This document shows, piece by piece, positions 1 to 8,256 of a stretch of 36,483 nucleotides of DNA (its first letter is position 1; each line of letters begins with the position of its first letter). This stretch comes from Tolypothrix sp. PCC 7712 (GTDB lineage: Bacteria; Cyanobacteriota; Cyanobacteriia; Cyanobacteriales; Nostocaceae), in assembly GCF_025860405.1 (NCBI RefSeq), contig NZ_CP063797.1, forward strand, positions 1 to 36,483. Direction: 5' to 3'. The position numbers and the translations under genes were made by a program. The notes beneath the pieces were generated by a model, which was not told the origin of the DNA, did no database searches, and worked only from the letters and a program-made list of their open reading frames with translations.

Positions 1-1016
1 AAATCAGCGTCACAGGTGAAGCGAACTGCTTCTAAAACTCTGCTTTCTATACTCGAAGTAGGAGAATCATCTTCTAACAATTTTACTAAGTTATCAATAA
101 AATCTTTATAAGATTCAAATGGATTTTTTAAAGGAACAAAATTAAGAGTAAGTTGCGAATTAAAGGTTTTTTTAGAGTTAGTAGAAATCGTTCGCTTTTG
201 AGAATTTTCATATACCCAACCAGGGCTTGACTTGGCAATAACGATTCTGCCATAGTCTTGTCCATATCGGCCTGGTAGTTGGTTAGAAGGCGCGTGATTT
301 CGTATATAAGTTAATAAACTATCAACAGTTACTTCTCCTGTGTCTTGTTCAATTGCTCCTCCTTGTAAACCCTGAAGTAAGTAGTGAGTGAAAATACTAT
401 TTTTAAATTCTTTACTTTCATAAGAAGGGAGATCTGGCGGAGATGAAACTATTGCAACTCGGCCTGTCTCTTTGGAGAAAAATCCTTTATCTACCAATTT
501 TTCATCAGTCTGTATTTTGCTTACTCCAATATTTATTTCTTTAGTAAGCGGAGGTATAAATGCTCCACTATGACAGCTATCTAGTATAAAAAGAACGCAC
601 TTTGCAGGAGAACTTGAAAAAACATCTTCATATAGTTCATCCATTCTTAACCCTAATCTTCTATTTTTTGTAAGTAGATTCGCAATATCTACGTCATAAG
701 TTCCCAAATAAGCTTTTCGATTTTGTTCTCCCAGAATAAAGCCATGTCCCGAAAAATAAACTAAAACAGTATCTTTATTAGTTGTTTTTATTACAATTTC
801 TTTATAAAGTACTTCATGTATGTTGTCTGTAGTTGCATTTTCACCTAGTAATAAAGTTACATTTTGTGGTAAAAAAATACCAGTATCTGCATTTGTTAAA
901 ACCTCGTATAAATCTTGGCAGTCTTTTTCTGCATACTTAAGATTTCGTAAGTGTTGAGAATCTTTATAAGTATTAATTCCTATTAAAACAGCATAGTTAG
1001 TTCCATTGGTATTCAC
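1..1016 (-). CDS. Caspase-like peptidase (peptidase C14 family), 3' part cut by window edge
   Basis: The minus-strand frame is open from a GTG at 1016 to the left edge, 338 codons without a stop. A GAGG ribosome-binding site lies 9 bases before the GTG. The protein starts with MNTNGTNYAVLIGINTYKD, the usual beginning of bacterial caspase-like domains. The catalytic His lies in VLVYFSGHGF (H91) and the catalytic Cys in FILDSCHSGAF (C148). Family knowledge: such metacaspase/orthocaspase-like proteases often serve as effectors in bacterial stress or defence pathways, cutting after basic residues. The C-terminal part, which would show any partner or sensor domain, lies outside the window. Family assignment is firm; the role is inferred. 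Confidence 0.85.
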   Translation of the reverse strand, partial: MNTNGTNYAVLIGINTYKDSQHLRNLKYAEKDCQDLYEVLTNADTGIFLPQNVTLLLGENATTDNIHEVLYKEIVIKTTNKDTVLVYFSGHGFILGEQNRKAYLGTYDVDIANLLTKNRRLGLRMDELYEDVFSSSPAKCVLFILDSCHSGAFIPPLTKEINIGVSKIQTDEKLVDKGFFSKETGRVAIVSSPPDLPSYESKEFKNSIFTHYLLQGLQGGAIEQDTGEVTVDSLLTYIRNHAPSNQLPGRYGQDYGRIVIAKSSPGWVYENSQKRTISTNSKKTFNSQLTLNFVPLKNPFESYKDFIDNLVKLLEDDSPTSSIESRVLEAVRFTCDAD

Positions 1017-1090
1017 TTTTTATTAACCTCATGTATAAATAATGTACTGTTAGAACAAAATTAACATGCTTATTTATGACTCATATCGTC

Positions 1091-1360
1091 GAAAGCTAAT
1101 ACTCAGGGTTTTCTTAAAGAAATCATGCAAATTCTGCTAATTGTTGGGCTTCAAGCATTTGAGTTTCTAAAGGCGGTTGCAATACCCAAGGCTTCTAGCA
1201 ATGACATTACGGGCCTACCTACAATCGTTCAGAATGATACATCACTACCCGTAATAGTGGAGAAGGATACAGTAATCGTACCAGCCCAGAAGGAAGGCTT
1301 TAAGAGAGTATTTCTTGGAGAGGATTGTTGGTATGCAATCCTCATTTCTGGAGAAATGCT
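1091..1360 (+). pseudogene. Duplicated internal fragment of the GIY-YIG nuclease gene
   Basis: These 270 bases match 3989-4258 inside the GIY-YIG gene with about ten substitutions and no gap. A 99-codon frame (1125-1424) can be read through it, starting MQILLIVGLQAFEF, but it lacks the GIY-YIG catalytic part and runs into unrelated sequence after 1360. Most differences are G-to-A or C-to-T relative to the intact copy. I read it as a remnant left by a duplication or recombination event, not a functional gene. Confidence 0.8.
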
Positions 1361-1501
1361 TGCTGACAGCAATTCTCATTATGATAATTGCTGCCTTTTC
1401 CCGCACCTGGGTTATTCAAACTAAGCATTTTTACTCATAAAATGTAGTTCATGAATTTCTATGTATATTAAATATATTTATTTAATGAAATAGGAAAACT
1501 T

Positions 1502-2122
1502 TTATCCTTCAGCCATTATTTTTTTAGCCTCTTCTAGTATTTCTTCATCAGAAAAGTCAGTTTTGTTTATCCCTTGATTCCGGCTTTCCTGTATCAACTT
1601 TTGTTGTGCTTCTTGCAGTGGATAGATGGTGGTTTGACTTATTCCCGAAACAAAACCTAGTCCTTCAAATTTGTCAGTAAATACAGCAACTGACTGATGA
1701 TGTTCAGGAAAACGAACAAAAAAGTTTTCATCTGTTGAGTTTTGATGAACTTCTATTAACCGTATATTTTCAGTATCTGCTACTTTTTTAGCTCCAGATT
1801 CTAGTCCAGACGTAGTTACAATAATTCCACATTTGGCTCTTACATCTTTAATAATGTAAGCAAATGCAGCTATAATATTTTGATCTATTCTAGCTTGATT
1901 TTTGTAATGCTTACATTCTATTAATATCAGATCATTTTCATCATATCCATAAGCATCTACCTCCCACTCTGTTCCAGAATTACCCGAAAATTTTTCTTTT
2001 GATTGAATTTTGATATTTGGTAAATTAAACTGTTCTTCTAAATATTTTTTAACTATTTTATCATTAAGAATAGCTCTCGTATATTCTTCATATTTTTTCC
2101 AGTCAGTTTGGTTTTCTAACAT
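1502..2122 (-). CDS. Mrr-like restriction endonuclease (PD-(D/E)XK fold)
   Basis: A 206-residue protein. Residues 50-72 carry the nuclease motif: an acidic strand (WEVDAYGY, D56) followed by LILIECKHY with E69-x-K71. The downstream segment KCGIIVTTSGLESGAKKVAD is typical of the Mrr_cat core, which cuts DNA. The N-terminal 45 residues are charged and helical and the C-terminus is a short charged tail, so the protein is small for the family and has no obvious separate recognition domain. It is followed on the same strand by nothing obvious; the tyrosine recombinase gene lies upstream (2205). It may be a type IV-like restriction enzyme or a nuclease carried as cargo. The nuclease fold is well supported, the target unknown. 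Confidence 0.8.
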   Translation of the reverse strand: MLENQTDWKKYEEYTRAILNDKIVKKYLEEQFNLPNIKIQSKEKFSGNSGTEWEVDAYGYDENDLILIECKHYKNQARIDQNIIAAFAYIIKDVRAKCGIIVTTSGLESGAKKVADTENIRLIEVHQNSTDENFFVRFPEHHQSVAVFTDKFEGLGFVSGISQTTIYPLQEAQQKLIQESRNQGINKTDFSDEEILEEAKKIMAEG

Positions 2123-2204
2123 AAAAATTACTGAGATACACTATAAATATTCATTCTAGTAGCCAAAAGTTTAAACATATAAATGCAATCGTCCAACTCT
2201 GTGT

Positions 2205-3155
2205 TTAAACCCTTGGCAGGTGCAAAGCGCTACTATCTCCGGGTCGAATGTGAATGTAACCTGATGTTGTAGCAATATCAGCGTGTCCCATTGTTTGCTG
2301 AATCAACGGCACAGGCGTTCCCCTTTCTGCGTTGTGGGTAGCGTGGCTGTGCCTCAACCAGTGACAGCTAACTTTGTCTGTTAGTCCTGCTCTTTCGGCC
2401 GCATCCTTAATAATGGGGTCAACATTTTGACGTTGCAGTGGCTTGATGCCTTTACCCTTGCGGCTTTTAAAAACATAGGAATCTTTTGGCTCATCTCCCC
2501 TGTAATCCATCAACTCCTGCCACAGATATTCTGGCAGTAAAACATGACGAGACTTGTTACCTTTTCCCACAACAGTAATTTGCCCCGTAAGATCGCGAAC
2601 AGTAAAATCTCTCCACCTCAGCCCTACCAACTCCGACACCCTCAAACCTGCCACATATAGCAATTTCAATATCAACAAGTCCCTAATTTGTTGAGCTTGA
2701 TAACGATACTTGGCCCGTTCTGTCAGCCGAATCATTAGCGCGATATCAGTAAGAGTCAGAACTTTCTCATGCAATCGCTGGTCAATTTTCTTTAACTTGA
2801 TAGCAGCGCCGGGGTTTTGCTTGATGTAACCAGTCTTGTAAGCAAACGACAACAAACTTTTGACTGCTGCCATGTAAGTTGTAATCGTAGGCGCTGCCAA
2901 TCCCCGATTATGCAAATACTCAGAAAATTCCACCAGATCCTCAAAAGTTGTGTGGCAGATCGCCTTGGACACCCCTGCCAAAAATGCGGTGAACTGCGCC
3001 GCATACCGCAAATAACATTTTTGGGTAGAAACTGGCTTATCGTGCAACCACAGTTGAATTAACCGCCGTTGAGCGTTAACGGGCGCTAATTTCGATAATT
3101 GCTTGCCTCTGGGCTTGACTGCTACTACTGGTGTCATAGTTAATCGAAAACTCAA
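2205..3155 (-). CDS. Tyrosine recombinase/integrase (XerC/XerD-like)
   Basis: A 316-residue site-specific recombinase. The N-terminal SAM-like core-binding domain spans about 27-112 (RRLIQLWLHDK to SFAYKTGY). The catalytic domain holds the full set: R172 in AGLRVSELVGLRW, K198 in VVGKGNKSRHV, H265 and R268 in HWLRHSHATH, H291 in MGHADIATTSGY, and nucleophile Y300. The length is normal. The start is uncertain: TTG at 3155 overlaps the stop of a 35-codon ORF, and an ATG lies at 3137; neither has a clear ribosome-binding site. It may resolve plasmid multimers or mobilise the neighbouring Mrr gene. It is distinct from the telomere resolvases further right, which share only the Tyr-recombinase chemistry. 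Confidence 0.92.
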   Translation of the reverse strand: MSFRLTMTPVVAVKPRGKQLSKLAPVNAQRRLIQLWLHDKPVSTQKCYLRYAAQFTAFLAGVSKAICHTTFEDLVEFSEYLHNRGLAAPTITTYMAAVKSLLSFAYKTGYIKQNPGAAIKLKKIDQRLHEKVLTLTDIALMIRLTERAKYRYQAQQIRDLLILKLLYVAGLRVSELVGLRWRDFTVRDLTGQITVVGKGNKSRHVLLPEYLWQELMDYRGDEPKDSYVFKSRKGKGIKPLQRQNVDPIIKDAAERAGLTDKVSCHWLRHSHATHNAERGTPVPLIQQTMGHADIATTSGYIHIRPGDSSALHLPRV

Positions 3156-3259
3156 ACAGACAAAACGCCAATTTTGTCTGTTTCATACTCATACACCTGC
3201 TCCGCTACACCAGAACGTTTTTGCCGCAATTCTTTACCAAAATCCTCAATTTCTGTCAT
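3152..3259 (-). CDS. Small ORF (35 aa) just upstream of the integrase
   Basis: ATG at 3259 reads MTEIEDFGKELRQKRSGVAE and ends after 35 codons with a TGA that overlaps the TTG start of the recombinase (TTGA). The overlap suggests translational coupling. The sequence is hydrophilic and helical and I do not recognise it. It could equally be the C-terminal remnant of a longer gene, since the frame stays open for about ten codons upstream of the ATG before meeting a stop. Confidence 0.35.
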   Translation of the reverse strand: MTEIEDFGKELRQKRSGVAEQVYEYETDKIGVLSV

Positions 3260-3557
3260 CAAGTCAGGTTTATGGTCTTGCTTACCGTGTATTCACCCGG
3301 AGCTAATGTACGATGCAAGCCTTTCACGGCTAATGACATAGAATACAGCGTATGGATACAATCGTGTACTAGATACTTTCTGACAGTGAGGTGGTAGTAA
3401 AAATGGACTTTTCCACATCAGCAGTTTTGCGGTCAATTTGAATAGTGCCTCTAGCTCTACCAATGGCTGTTCCATCACTGCCACCTACAGCTTCCCCATA
3501 GGCAGTAGTTAGAGTACAACAGATGTATTCAAGTGTCTTGCTGTCAATCACCGAAGT
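3260..3557. other. Intergenic stretch with possible minus-strand gene remnant
   Basis: No intact gene is seen. On the minus strand, 3369-3560 reads as a low-complexity-free stretch (VIDSKTLEYICCTLTTAYGE onward) that ends at 3369; the frame continues antisense through the GIY-YIG gene. It may be the 3' remnant of a lost gene cut by arrival of the GIY-YIG gene, but I cannot name it. The 5' edge of the GIY-YIG gene has no strong ribosome-binding site here. Confidence 0.25.
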
Positions 3558-4502
3558 ATGGCTGATCCGTTTACCATCCGTATATTTGTCCCAAATGGCG
3601 ATCCTGAAGGTGTCAGAATTATTGACCGAATGAATTGGACGGGGCTGGGGATAGCCTTCCCACGGGATAAATGGCTCGAAACAAAAAGCCGAAGTGAATT
3701 CGACCGAACCGGGGTTTATATTCTGGTTGGCTATGAAGGCAAGGAAGATGATGAGCTTCCGAAGCTTTACATAGGGCAATCCGATGGCGTTAGAAATCGT
3801 ATCGACTCCCATTATCAGAATAAGGATTTTTGGAACTGGGGCATTGTCTTCGTTTCAGCAAACAATGGTCTGAATCGGGCCCATGTCACATGGTTGGAGT
3901 ATGCTCTTATCCAAAGGGCATTCCAGACAAAACGTAGTCAGCTTGACAATGGCAATATGCCACAGGAGCCAGCCCTTTCAGAATCCGAGAAAGCTGATAC
4001 TCAGGGGTTTCTTAAAGAAATCATGCAAATTCTGCCAATTGTTGGGCTTCAAGCATTTGAGTTTCCAAAGGCGGTTGCAATACCCAAGGCTTCTAGCAAT
4101 GACATTATGGGCCTACCTACAATCGTTCAGAACGATACACCACTACCCGTAATAGTGGAGAAGGATACAGTAATCGTACCAGCCCAGAAGGAAGGCTTTG
4201 AGAGAGTATTTCTTGGAGAGGATTGTTGGTATGCAATCCGCATTTCTGGAGGAATGCTGCAAAAAATCAAATACATAGCGGGGTATCAAACTGCGCCAGT
4301 GTCTGCCATCACCCACTATGCACCGATTGACCGGATTGAACCTTACGGGGAAGAAGGCAAGTATAAGCTAATTTTTTCAGAGAAGGCTAAACCAATAGGC
4401 CAAATTCCTTTTGGTAATGCACCAAAAGGCGCGATGCAAGGGATAAGATATACAAGTTTTACAAGTCTTCAATCCGCTAAGAAGTTAGCTGATCTATTGT
4501 GA
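3558..4502 (+). CDS. GIY-YIG nuclease family protein
   Basis: A 314-residue protein. The GIY-YIG signature is present as GVY (52-54) and YIG (71-73, KLYIGQSDGVRNRI), followed by the conserved Arg (R79/R81) and the metal-binding Glu in TWLEYALIQ (E114). This arrangement fits a single-metal DNA endonuclease. The C-terminal third (about 215-314, with CWYAIRISGG and AITHYAPIDRIEPY) looks like a separate small beta-rich domain that I have seen attached to restriction-type proteins; that is recollection, not a search. The gene converges on the ATPase gene at 4552. An internal 270-bp piece of it is repeated at 1091-1360. The start codon is uncertain, with only GAAG four bases upstream. Likely a defence or restriction-related nuclease. 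Confidence 0.75.
   Translation: MADPFTIRIFVPNGDPEGVRIIDRMNWTGLGIAFPRDKWLETKSRSEFDRTGVYILVGYEGKEDDELPKLYIGQSDGVRNRIDSHYQNKDFWNWGIVFVSANNGLNRAHVTWLEYALIQRAFQTKRSQLDNGNMPQEPALSESEKADTQGFLKEIMQILPIVGLQAFEFPKAVAIPKASSNDIMGLPTIVQNDTPLPVIVEKDTVIVPAQKEGFERVFLGEDCWYAIRISGGMLQKIKYIAGYQTAPVSAITHYAPIDRIEPYGEEGKYKLIFSEKAKPIGQIPFGNAPKGAMQGIRYTSFTSLQSAKKLADLL
3989..4258 (+). repeat. 270-bp direct repeat, copy 2 (inside GIY-YIG gene)
   Basis: Gap-free match to 1091-1360, about 96% identical by eye. The two copies are in the same orientation and 2.9 kb apart, and enclose the Mrr-like nuclease, the recombinase and the 5' part of the GIY-YIG gene. Recombination between them would excise this block. Confidence 0.85.
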
Positions 4503-4551
4503 ACAGAACAGGATCACTAAAGCTTTCCAATTGCTCTTACTTTAAGGAGGC

Positions 4552-6828
4552 TTATCTCCAAACTATCTTATTAATAACAGTCCGTTTTTTACATCCTATG
4601 CAACGATACCTGTTATCATTTTGTAGCTTCAAATTTGCACTACCGCAATGAGGACAGTGTGGTTTTGTACCATTCTGGCAGCTACCCCCTATAGTCGAAA
4701 ATGGTGGCAACCCTGCCATTGTGCCAGTGCTTGCTGCATCTAGGTTTAAGGCATTGCTTACCATCCCGTTACCAGTCGTGCCAGAGGTTTTGGCAAGTCT
4801 TGCCAGTCGCTTTGTCTCTTCTATTTCTTGATAGTTAAAAGCCACGTTATCAAGATTAGGTAAAAAGTAGAGCTTAGGAGAACGCCCATCGACTACTAAA
4901 GCTACCCTCAACAATCTGGCATCATCCGTTACTAGCTCGTTTTTATGCTCAATGTATTCTTCAATTGCGTCTAGATTGCGAGTGAGTTTAGCCAAATTAG
5001 ACTCACTATTTTTTCCCTTGCCGTAGGTATTCAAGTAGTGCCTAATCTTAGGAATGCCAATGATAATTTCAGTAAATAAACTCCGGTCATCGTTAGTAAA
5101 TCCTGGGATTTGTTTAGTCATTACTGATTGACCGCTAACAATCCAGCCTATATTGTTGTGTCCAAACTGTTTTAAAATCTTCTTTAAGTTCTCGCCTGCT
5201 TTGTATGGTTCACTGCAAGAATTGAGAGTGTTATCCAATTCATCCCATACCCAAATTTGAAAGTAATTAGCCGCGAAACTAGGATTTTGAACGCGATATT
5301 TACCATCTTCTAGGCAATCTTCAAATGATTTAATTGCGGCCGTGGTGTCGCCATATTTTAGGAAGATATCAAGCGGATAACTGGAATCTTTAAGAGAACC
5401 AACAGCACCAGGATAGCTAACAGTAACCAATGTGTTTGGTACTTTTTCACCCTTGCCAGTGTTGCCTCTAGTGCATCCAACTTTGAGAATTTCGCTAATC
5501 ATTACCGCAGTAGTTGGAGTTTTACCCACACCTGGATCTGCTATCAGGCGATATCGAATTGGGTGTGAGGTGATGTAGCTGATGAATTGGTTAGGACTGC
5601 CAACCATGAGCTTAATTTCATCATCCTTAACCGCTGGAGATTGCCGAAAACTCACGACGATGCAATCAGTGATTTCTAATTTCCGAACGCTGGTAATTTT
5701 AAACAGTCTCAGTTTCTTAGCCAGTGCTTCTGAATGCTTGCTGATGGAGGAGGCGATCGCCTGTGGTGACACTGAGCGGGAGTAGCCATAACCAATATCT
5801 ACAGCACCGTCAGGCTTGACTTGGAAACCTTTAACAGACAAGGGTAACTGTAAATCCTGCCAGATGGTACGCGCCAATTCATTAGCTATTCGCCCATTGA
5901 TATCAAAACCGAAATCACCATAAGTCGGCTCGACTAAATCCCCCGCGGCTTCTTGCTGCAATCGAGCTACTTTCTCGTTGAGTAATTCGATTTGCTCAAG
6001 ATACCCTAATCGCTCTAGGTCGATGGCCTGGTTAATTTCATCTAAATTGCTGTTGTAAGCAATTGCCAAACCTCTGATAATCTCGCGCTTGCTGTTGTGA
6101 CCGTGAGCGACTTTCTCACCCCAGGATTGCAGCTGGCGAAACAGTGCCATAGCTTCTTGGGTAATCTGGTCATGTTCATCAAAAATCTTTTGAATCTCTG
6201 TAGACTTAGCAGCTTTGAATTTTTTATCTGACTCGGCATTCACCATTGAGTAAAAATTCAATTCCCAATGCTCAACCTCTGTTGCCAGGTAAGCAATTTG
6301 CTCTTTGTCCTTGCTGGCTTGTGCCTCTAGTGCCTCAATGTTGCCTTGCAGTTGGGCAATTAATTTAAGAGCGCGATCGCAATTACCTTCAGATGTCAGC
6401 AAGTTCTGTTTAGTTTCCTCAAGTTGGTATAACAATTGTTGCTGAATCTTCTCTGATGAGCGCTTATATGCCTCTAATTCCCGTGTGAGATTGGTTAGCC
6501 TGGCTTTGCTATCTTCTAATTGCTGATTGGCTTGATCAAGGCTTACGGTGACATCATTGGCCCGTCGTTCGCTTTCGTTAACTTTGCTTTGAGCGCGAGT
6601 ATCTACGATGAAATGAGTTAAAGCTATAGCAGGCAATGCCGCACCGCCAGCAATGCTCAGGGTTTTGGCGAGTGAATCTCTGAAGCCTCCAGATGCTATT
6701 GCGATTCCCGCAAGCAGCCCAAAACTGCCAGTTCCTAAAGCAATTTGACATTTTGGTGATAGTTGCATATTTTTAAGCCACGTAGAGTTGTCTGATTGGG
6801 TATCTCTTTTGACCATGCAGATACCCAA
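4552..6828 (-). CDS. Membrane-anchored coiled-coil P-loop ATPase with C-terminal zinc ribbon
   Basis: A 758-residue protein of unknown function with a clear architecture. Two hydrophobic, Gly/Ala-rich segments near residues 28-47 and 56-75 would anchor it in the membrane. A long coiled coil runs from about 80 to 300. The P-loop domain has Walker A at 430-437 (ADPGVGKT), Walker B-like FQIWVWDELD (524-532) and a sensor-like WIVSGQSV. The C-terminus is a four-Cys zinc ribbon (C725, C728, C743, C746), as often used to bind nucleic acid. It is the last gene of the minus-strand operon. Start: TTG at 6828 or ATG at 6816; the ATG is plausible. The layout suggests a membrane-tethered DNA-handling or packaging/transfer motor, but I cannot place it in a named family. 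Confidence 0.7.
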   Translation of the reverse strand: MGICMVKRDTQSDNSTWLKNMQLSPKCQIALGTGSFGLLAGIAIASGGFRDSLAKTLSIAGGAALPAIALTHFIVDTRAQSKVNESERRANDVTVSLDQANQQLEDSKARLTNLTRELEAYKRSSEKIQQQLLYQLEETKQNLLTSEGNCDRALKLIAQLQGNIEALEAQASKDKEQIAYLATEVEHWELNFYSMVNAESDKKFKAAKSTEIQKIFDEHDQITQEAMALFRQLQSWGEKVAHGHNSKREIIRGLAIAYNSNLDEINQAIDLERLGYLEQIELLNEKVARLQQEAAGDLVEPTYGDFGFDINGRIANELARTIWQDLQLPLSVKGFQVKPDGAVDIGYGYSRSVSPQAIASSISKHSEALAKKLRLFKITSVRKLEITDCIVVSFRQSPAVKDDEIKLMVGSPNQFISYITSHPIRYRLIADPGVGKTPTTAVMISEILKVGCTRGNTGKGEKVPNTLVTVSYPGAVGSLKDSSYPLDIFLKYGDTTAAIKSFEDCLEDGKYRVQNPSFAANYFQIWVWDELDNTLNSCSEPYKAGENLKKILKQFGHNNIGWIVSGQSVMTKQIPGFTNDDRSLFTEIIIGIPKIRHYLNTYGKGKNSESNLAKLTRNLDAIEEYIEHKNELVTDDARLLRVALVVDGRSPKLYFLPNLDNVAFNYQEIEETKRLARLAKTSGTTGNGMVSNALNLDAASTGTMAGLPPFSTIGGSCQNGTKPHCPHCGSANLKLQNDNRYRCIGCKKRTVINKIVWR

Positions 6829-6836
6829 TTACTTAC

Positions 6837-7514
6837 TTATTTGGGTAAATACTCACCCAGTTGTTGTTTAAAAGCGTTCAGTTTTCCTTGTGCTTCAAGA
6901 GTTTTAGCGGCTGATTCTTGAGCTTTAATTTGGGCTTGTTTCAATCTTTCGGCTAAATCAGTCTTGGTATGTACAGCGATGTTTCTATCAGTTACCGTTT
7001 TGGTTTGAGCAACATCCAGAGTTACACCTTTTTGCTGAGTAACTTCTAGTTGAGTCTGGTAATCAAGGAAGTTACCCTTAACTTTTTCAATCTCGGTAGC
7101 TGCCAAAATACCAGCACCAATTGCCTTGGCTTGTTTACCTATGACTGTGAATTTCTCGCGGGTTGTATCGAATGCCGCGCCTGTTAGTTTGAGCGCTCGT
7201 TGTGCGCCTTCATAGGTAGCTATACCACTTTGATATTGTGACTCTGTTGCTTGTGGCAATTTTTCTGAAGGATTGAGAGGGTCTCCTATTAGATAGTGAT
7301 TAGCGTGGAAATGAGGCAATGAAGCAGGTATTAAATCAGGTGTTAATGTATGTAGACCAGGAACAGTTACATCTACGTCACTCTTGACATCGGTGGCTAT
7401 AGAGGGCATGGAAACTACATTGTTAGGTTGTGATGTAGTTGCTTTATTCCCTCCTGCTATTTTGGCTGCTACTGCCTCTGCTGCCGTCTTAGTGGAATTG
7501 TTTAATTTAGCCAT
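6837..7514 (-). CDS. Hypothetical protein with Ala/Thr-rich N-terminus and helical C-terminus
   Basis: A 225-residue protein, not recognised. Residues 1-60 are Ala, Ser and Thr rich; 60-105 contain Pro-rich HTLTPDLIPASLPHFHANHY; about 115-215 is predicted long helix with repeated Gln, Lys and Ala, likely coiled coil (TDLAERLKQAQIKAQESAAK). No membrane segment or catalytic motif. Its start overlaps the end of the 62-residue gene by eight bases and it ends nine bases before the ATPase gene, so it is translationally coupled to both. It may be a structural or scaffold partner of the ATPase. Confidence 0.7.
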   Translation of the reverse strand: MAKLNNSTKTAAEAVAAKIAGGNKATTSQPNNVVSMPSIATDVKSDVDVTVPGLHTLTPDLIPASLPHFHANHYLIGDPLNPSEKLPQATESQYQSGIATYEGAQRALKLTGAAFDTTREKFTVIGKQAKAIGAGILAATEIEKVKGNFLDYQTQLEVTQQKGVTLDVAQTKTVTDRNIAVHTKTDLAERLKQAQIKAQESAAKTLEAQGKLNAFKQQLGEYLPK

Positions 7515-7695
7515 CTTTTAAGAATCTCCTAGTATTAATTAGCGATTGGTAGATGATTTCGAGTTTGCGGAATTGGGCATCTATGGCATTAAATTCTTGC
7601 TCTAAGGATGCATCTAAATCGTGCTGCTCAAGTACTTGCTTTAACTCTTGTTCATCAGTCTTTAAGTCTTCAATTTTGTTTGATAATTCATCCAT
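7507..7695 (-). CDS. Small coiled-coil protein (62 aa)
   Basis: MDELSNKIEDLKTDEQELKQ and onward is acidic and almost wholly helical with heptad-like Leu/Ile spacing. GAGGGG, six bases before the ATG, is a strong ribosome-binding site and lies within the last codons of the gene upstream (7699). The end overlaps the next gene by eight bases. Function unknown; probably an oligomerising accessory protein of this operon. Confidence 0.65.
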   Translation of the reverse strand: MDELSNKIEDLKTDEQELKQVLEQHDLDASLEQEFNAIDAQFRKLEIIYQSLINTRRFLKDG

Positions 7696-7698
7696 GAA

Positions 7699-7902
7699 TC
7701 ACCCCTCAAATTGATTGAGTGCCTCGGTGCAATAATGTAGAGAGTCCGCTACGTCGCTAGCAAATTCATCTAAATTCGGGTTATCTTTTTTGATGCTTTG
7801 AGCCAAAACGTTAGCTGACATAAGCAACAATTCAGCTTCAATTAAGCATTTTTGAACTGTTGTTAAATCCTTGACTCTAGTAGTGAAAAGTTGATTTATC
7901 AT
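7699..7902 (-). CDS. Small hypothetical protein (67 aa)
   Basis: MINQLFTTRVKDLTTVQKCL and onward is helical and moderately acidic, ending EALNQFEG. It has no recognisable motif. Its ATG overlaps the stop of a possible 23-codon ORF, and it is spaced three bases from the 62-residue gene. It sits in the middle of the 9219-to-4552 operon. Confidence 0.6.
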   Translation of the reverse strand: MINQLFTTRVKDLTTVQKCLIEAELLLMSANVLAQSIKKDNPNLDEFASDVADSLHYCTEALNQFEG

Positions 7903-7970
7903 TTTGGGGTAAATGCTTCCATCACGGAATTAGAAGAAGGCGCTATTAGAAGGGGACACAGGTATTGCAT
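7899..7970 (-). CDS. Possible leader peptide ORF (23 aa)
   Basis: ATG at 7970 reads MQYLCPLLIAPSSNSVMEAF and ends in TGA within the ATGA shared with the next gene. The GAGGGG directly before the ATG is too close to serve it well. It could act only as a coupling ORF for the 67-residue gene. Weakly supported. Confidence 0.2.
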   Translation of the reverse strand: MQYLCPLLIAPSSNSVMEAFTPK

Positions 7971-7986
7971 CCCCTCTTTTCTTTGA

Positions 7987-8094
7987 CTATCTGCGGTTAC
8001 TGTGTGCGGTGGTTGTCTCTCTCTGTGCTAGTGCTGGGGAAAGAAAAGTCAACATCAGTAACCCTGTATGGGCAATGGTGATGTAAGATTTCAT
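7987..8094 (-). CDS. Tiny secreted or membrane peptide (35 aa)
   Basis: ATG at 8094 gives a peptide with a signal-peptide-like start: MKSYITIAHTGLLMLTFLSP followed by ALAQRE, where ALA is a good signal peptidase I site at residues 21-23. Only about a dozen hydrophilic residues (RETTTAHSNRR) would remain after cleavage. It starts four bases after the stop of the 51-residue ORF, in the same operon. The tidy placement between coupled genes argues it is translated. Function unknown. Confidence 0.45.
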   Translation of the reverse strand: MKSYITIAHTGLLMLTFLSPALAQRETTTAHSNRR

Positions 8095-8098
8095 TGAT

Positions 8099-8254
8099 TC
8101 ATCCTTGAAGTTTGGGGTGAATGCTTAGGCGATCGCGTTCACTTTTGGCTGAGTTGGGGCGATCGCTTTTAAGTTTGTGGTCGATATCAACAAGCCGGAG
8201 ATTGGTTAGCGTGGCTATTGTCAGCAGAAACGTGAGATATTGTTTTGCTGTCAT
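8099..8254 (-). CDS. Small hypothetical protein (51 aa) with hydrophobic N-terminus
   Basis: ATG at 8254 lies two bases after the stop of the ribbon-helix-helix-like gene. The N-terminus MTAKQYLTFLLTIATLTNLR is hydrophobic; the rest is basic and polar and overlaps two GCGATCGC sites (read SDRP and RDRL), so part of it may be shaped by HIP1 repeats rather than function. Likely translated by coupling; role unknown. Confidence 0.4.
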   Translation of the reverse strand: MTAKQYLTFLLTIATLTNLRLVDIDHKLKSDRPNSAKSERDRLSIHPKLQG

Positions 8255-8256
8255 TT

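Noticed and set aside
3369..3812. 147-codon minus-strand frame opposite the start of the GIY-YIG gene
   Set aside because: Its first half is antisense to a well-supported nuclease domain; only the last 60 codons might be an old gene end, noted as a remnant.
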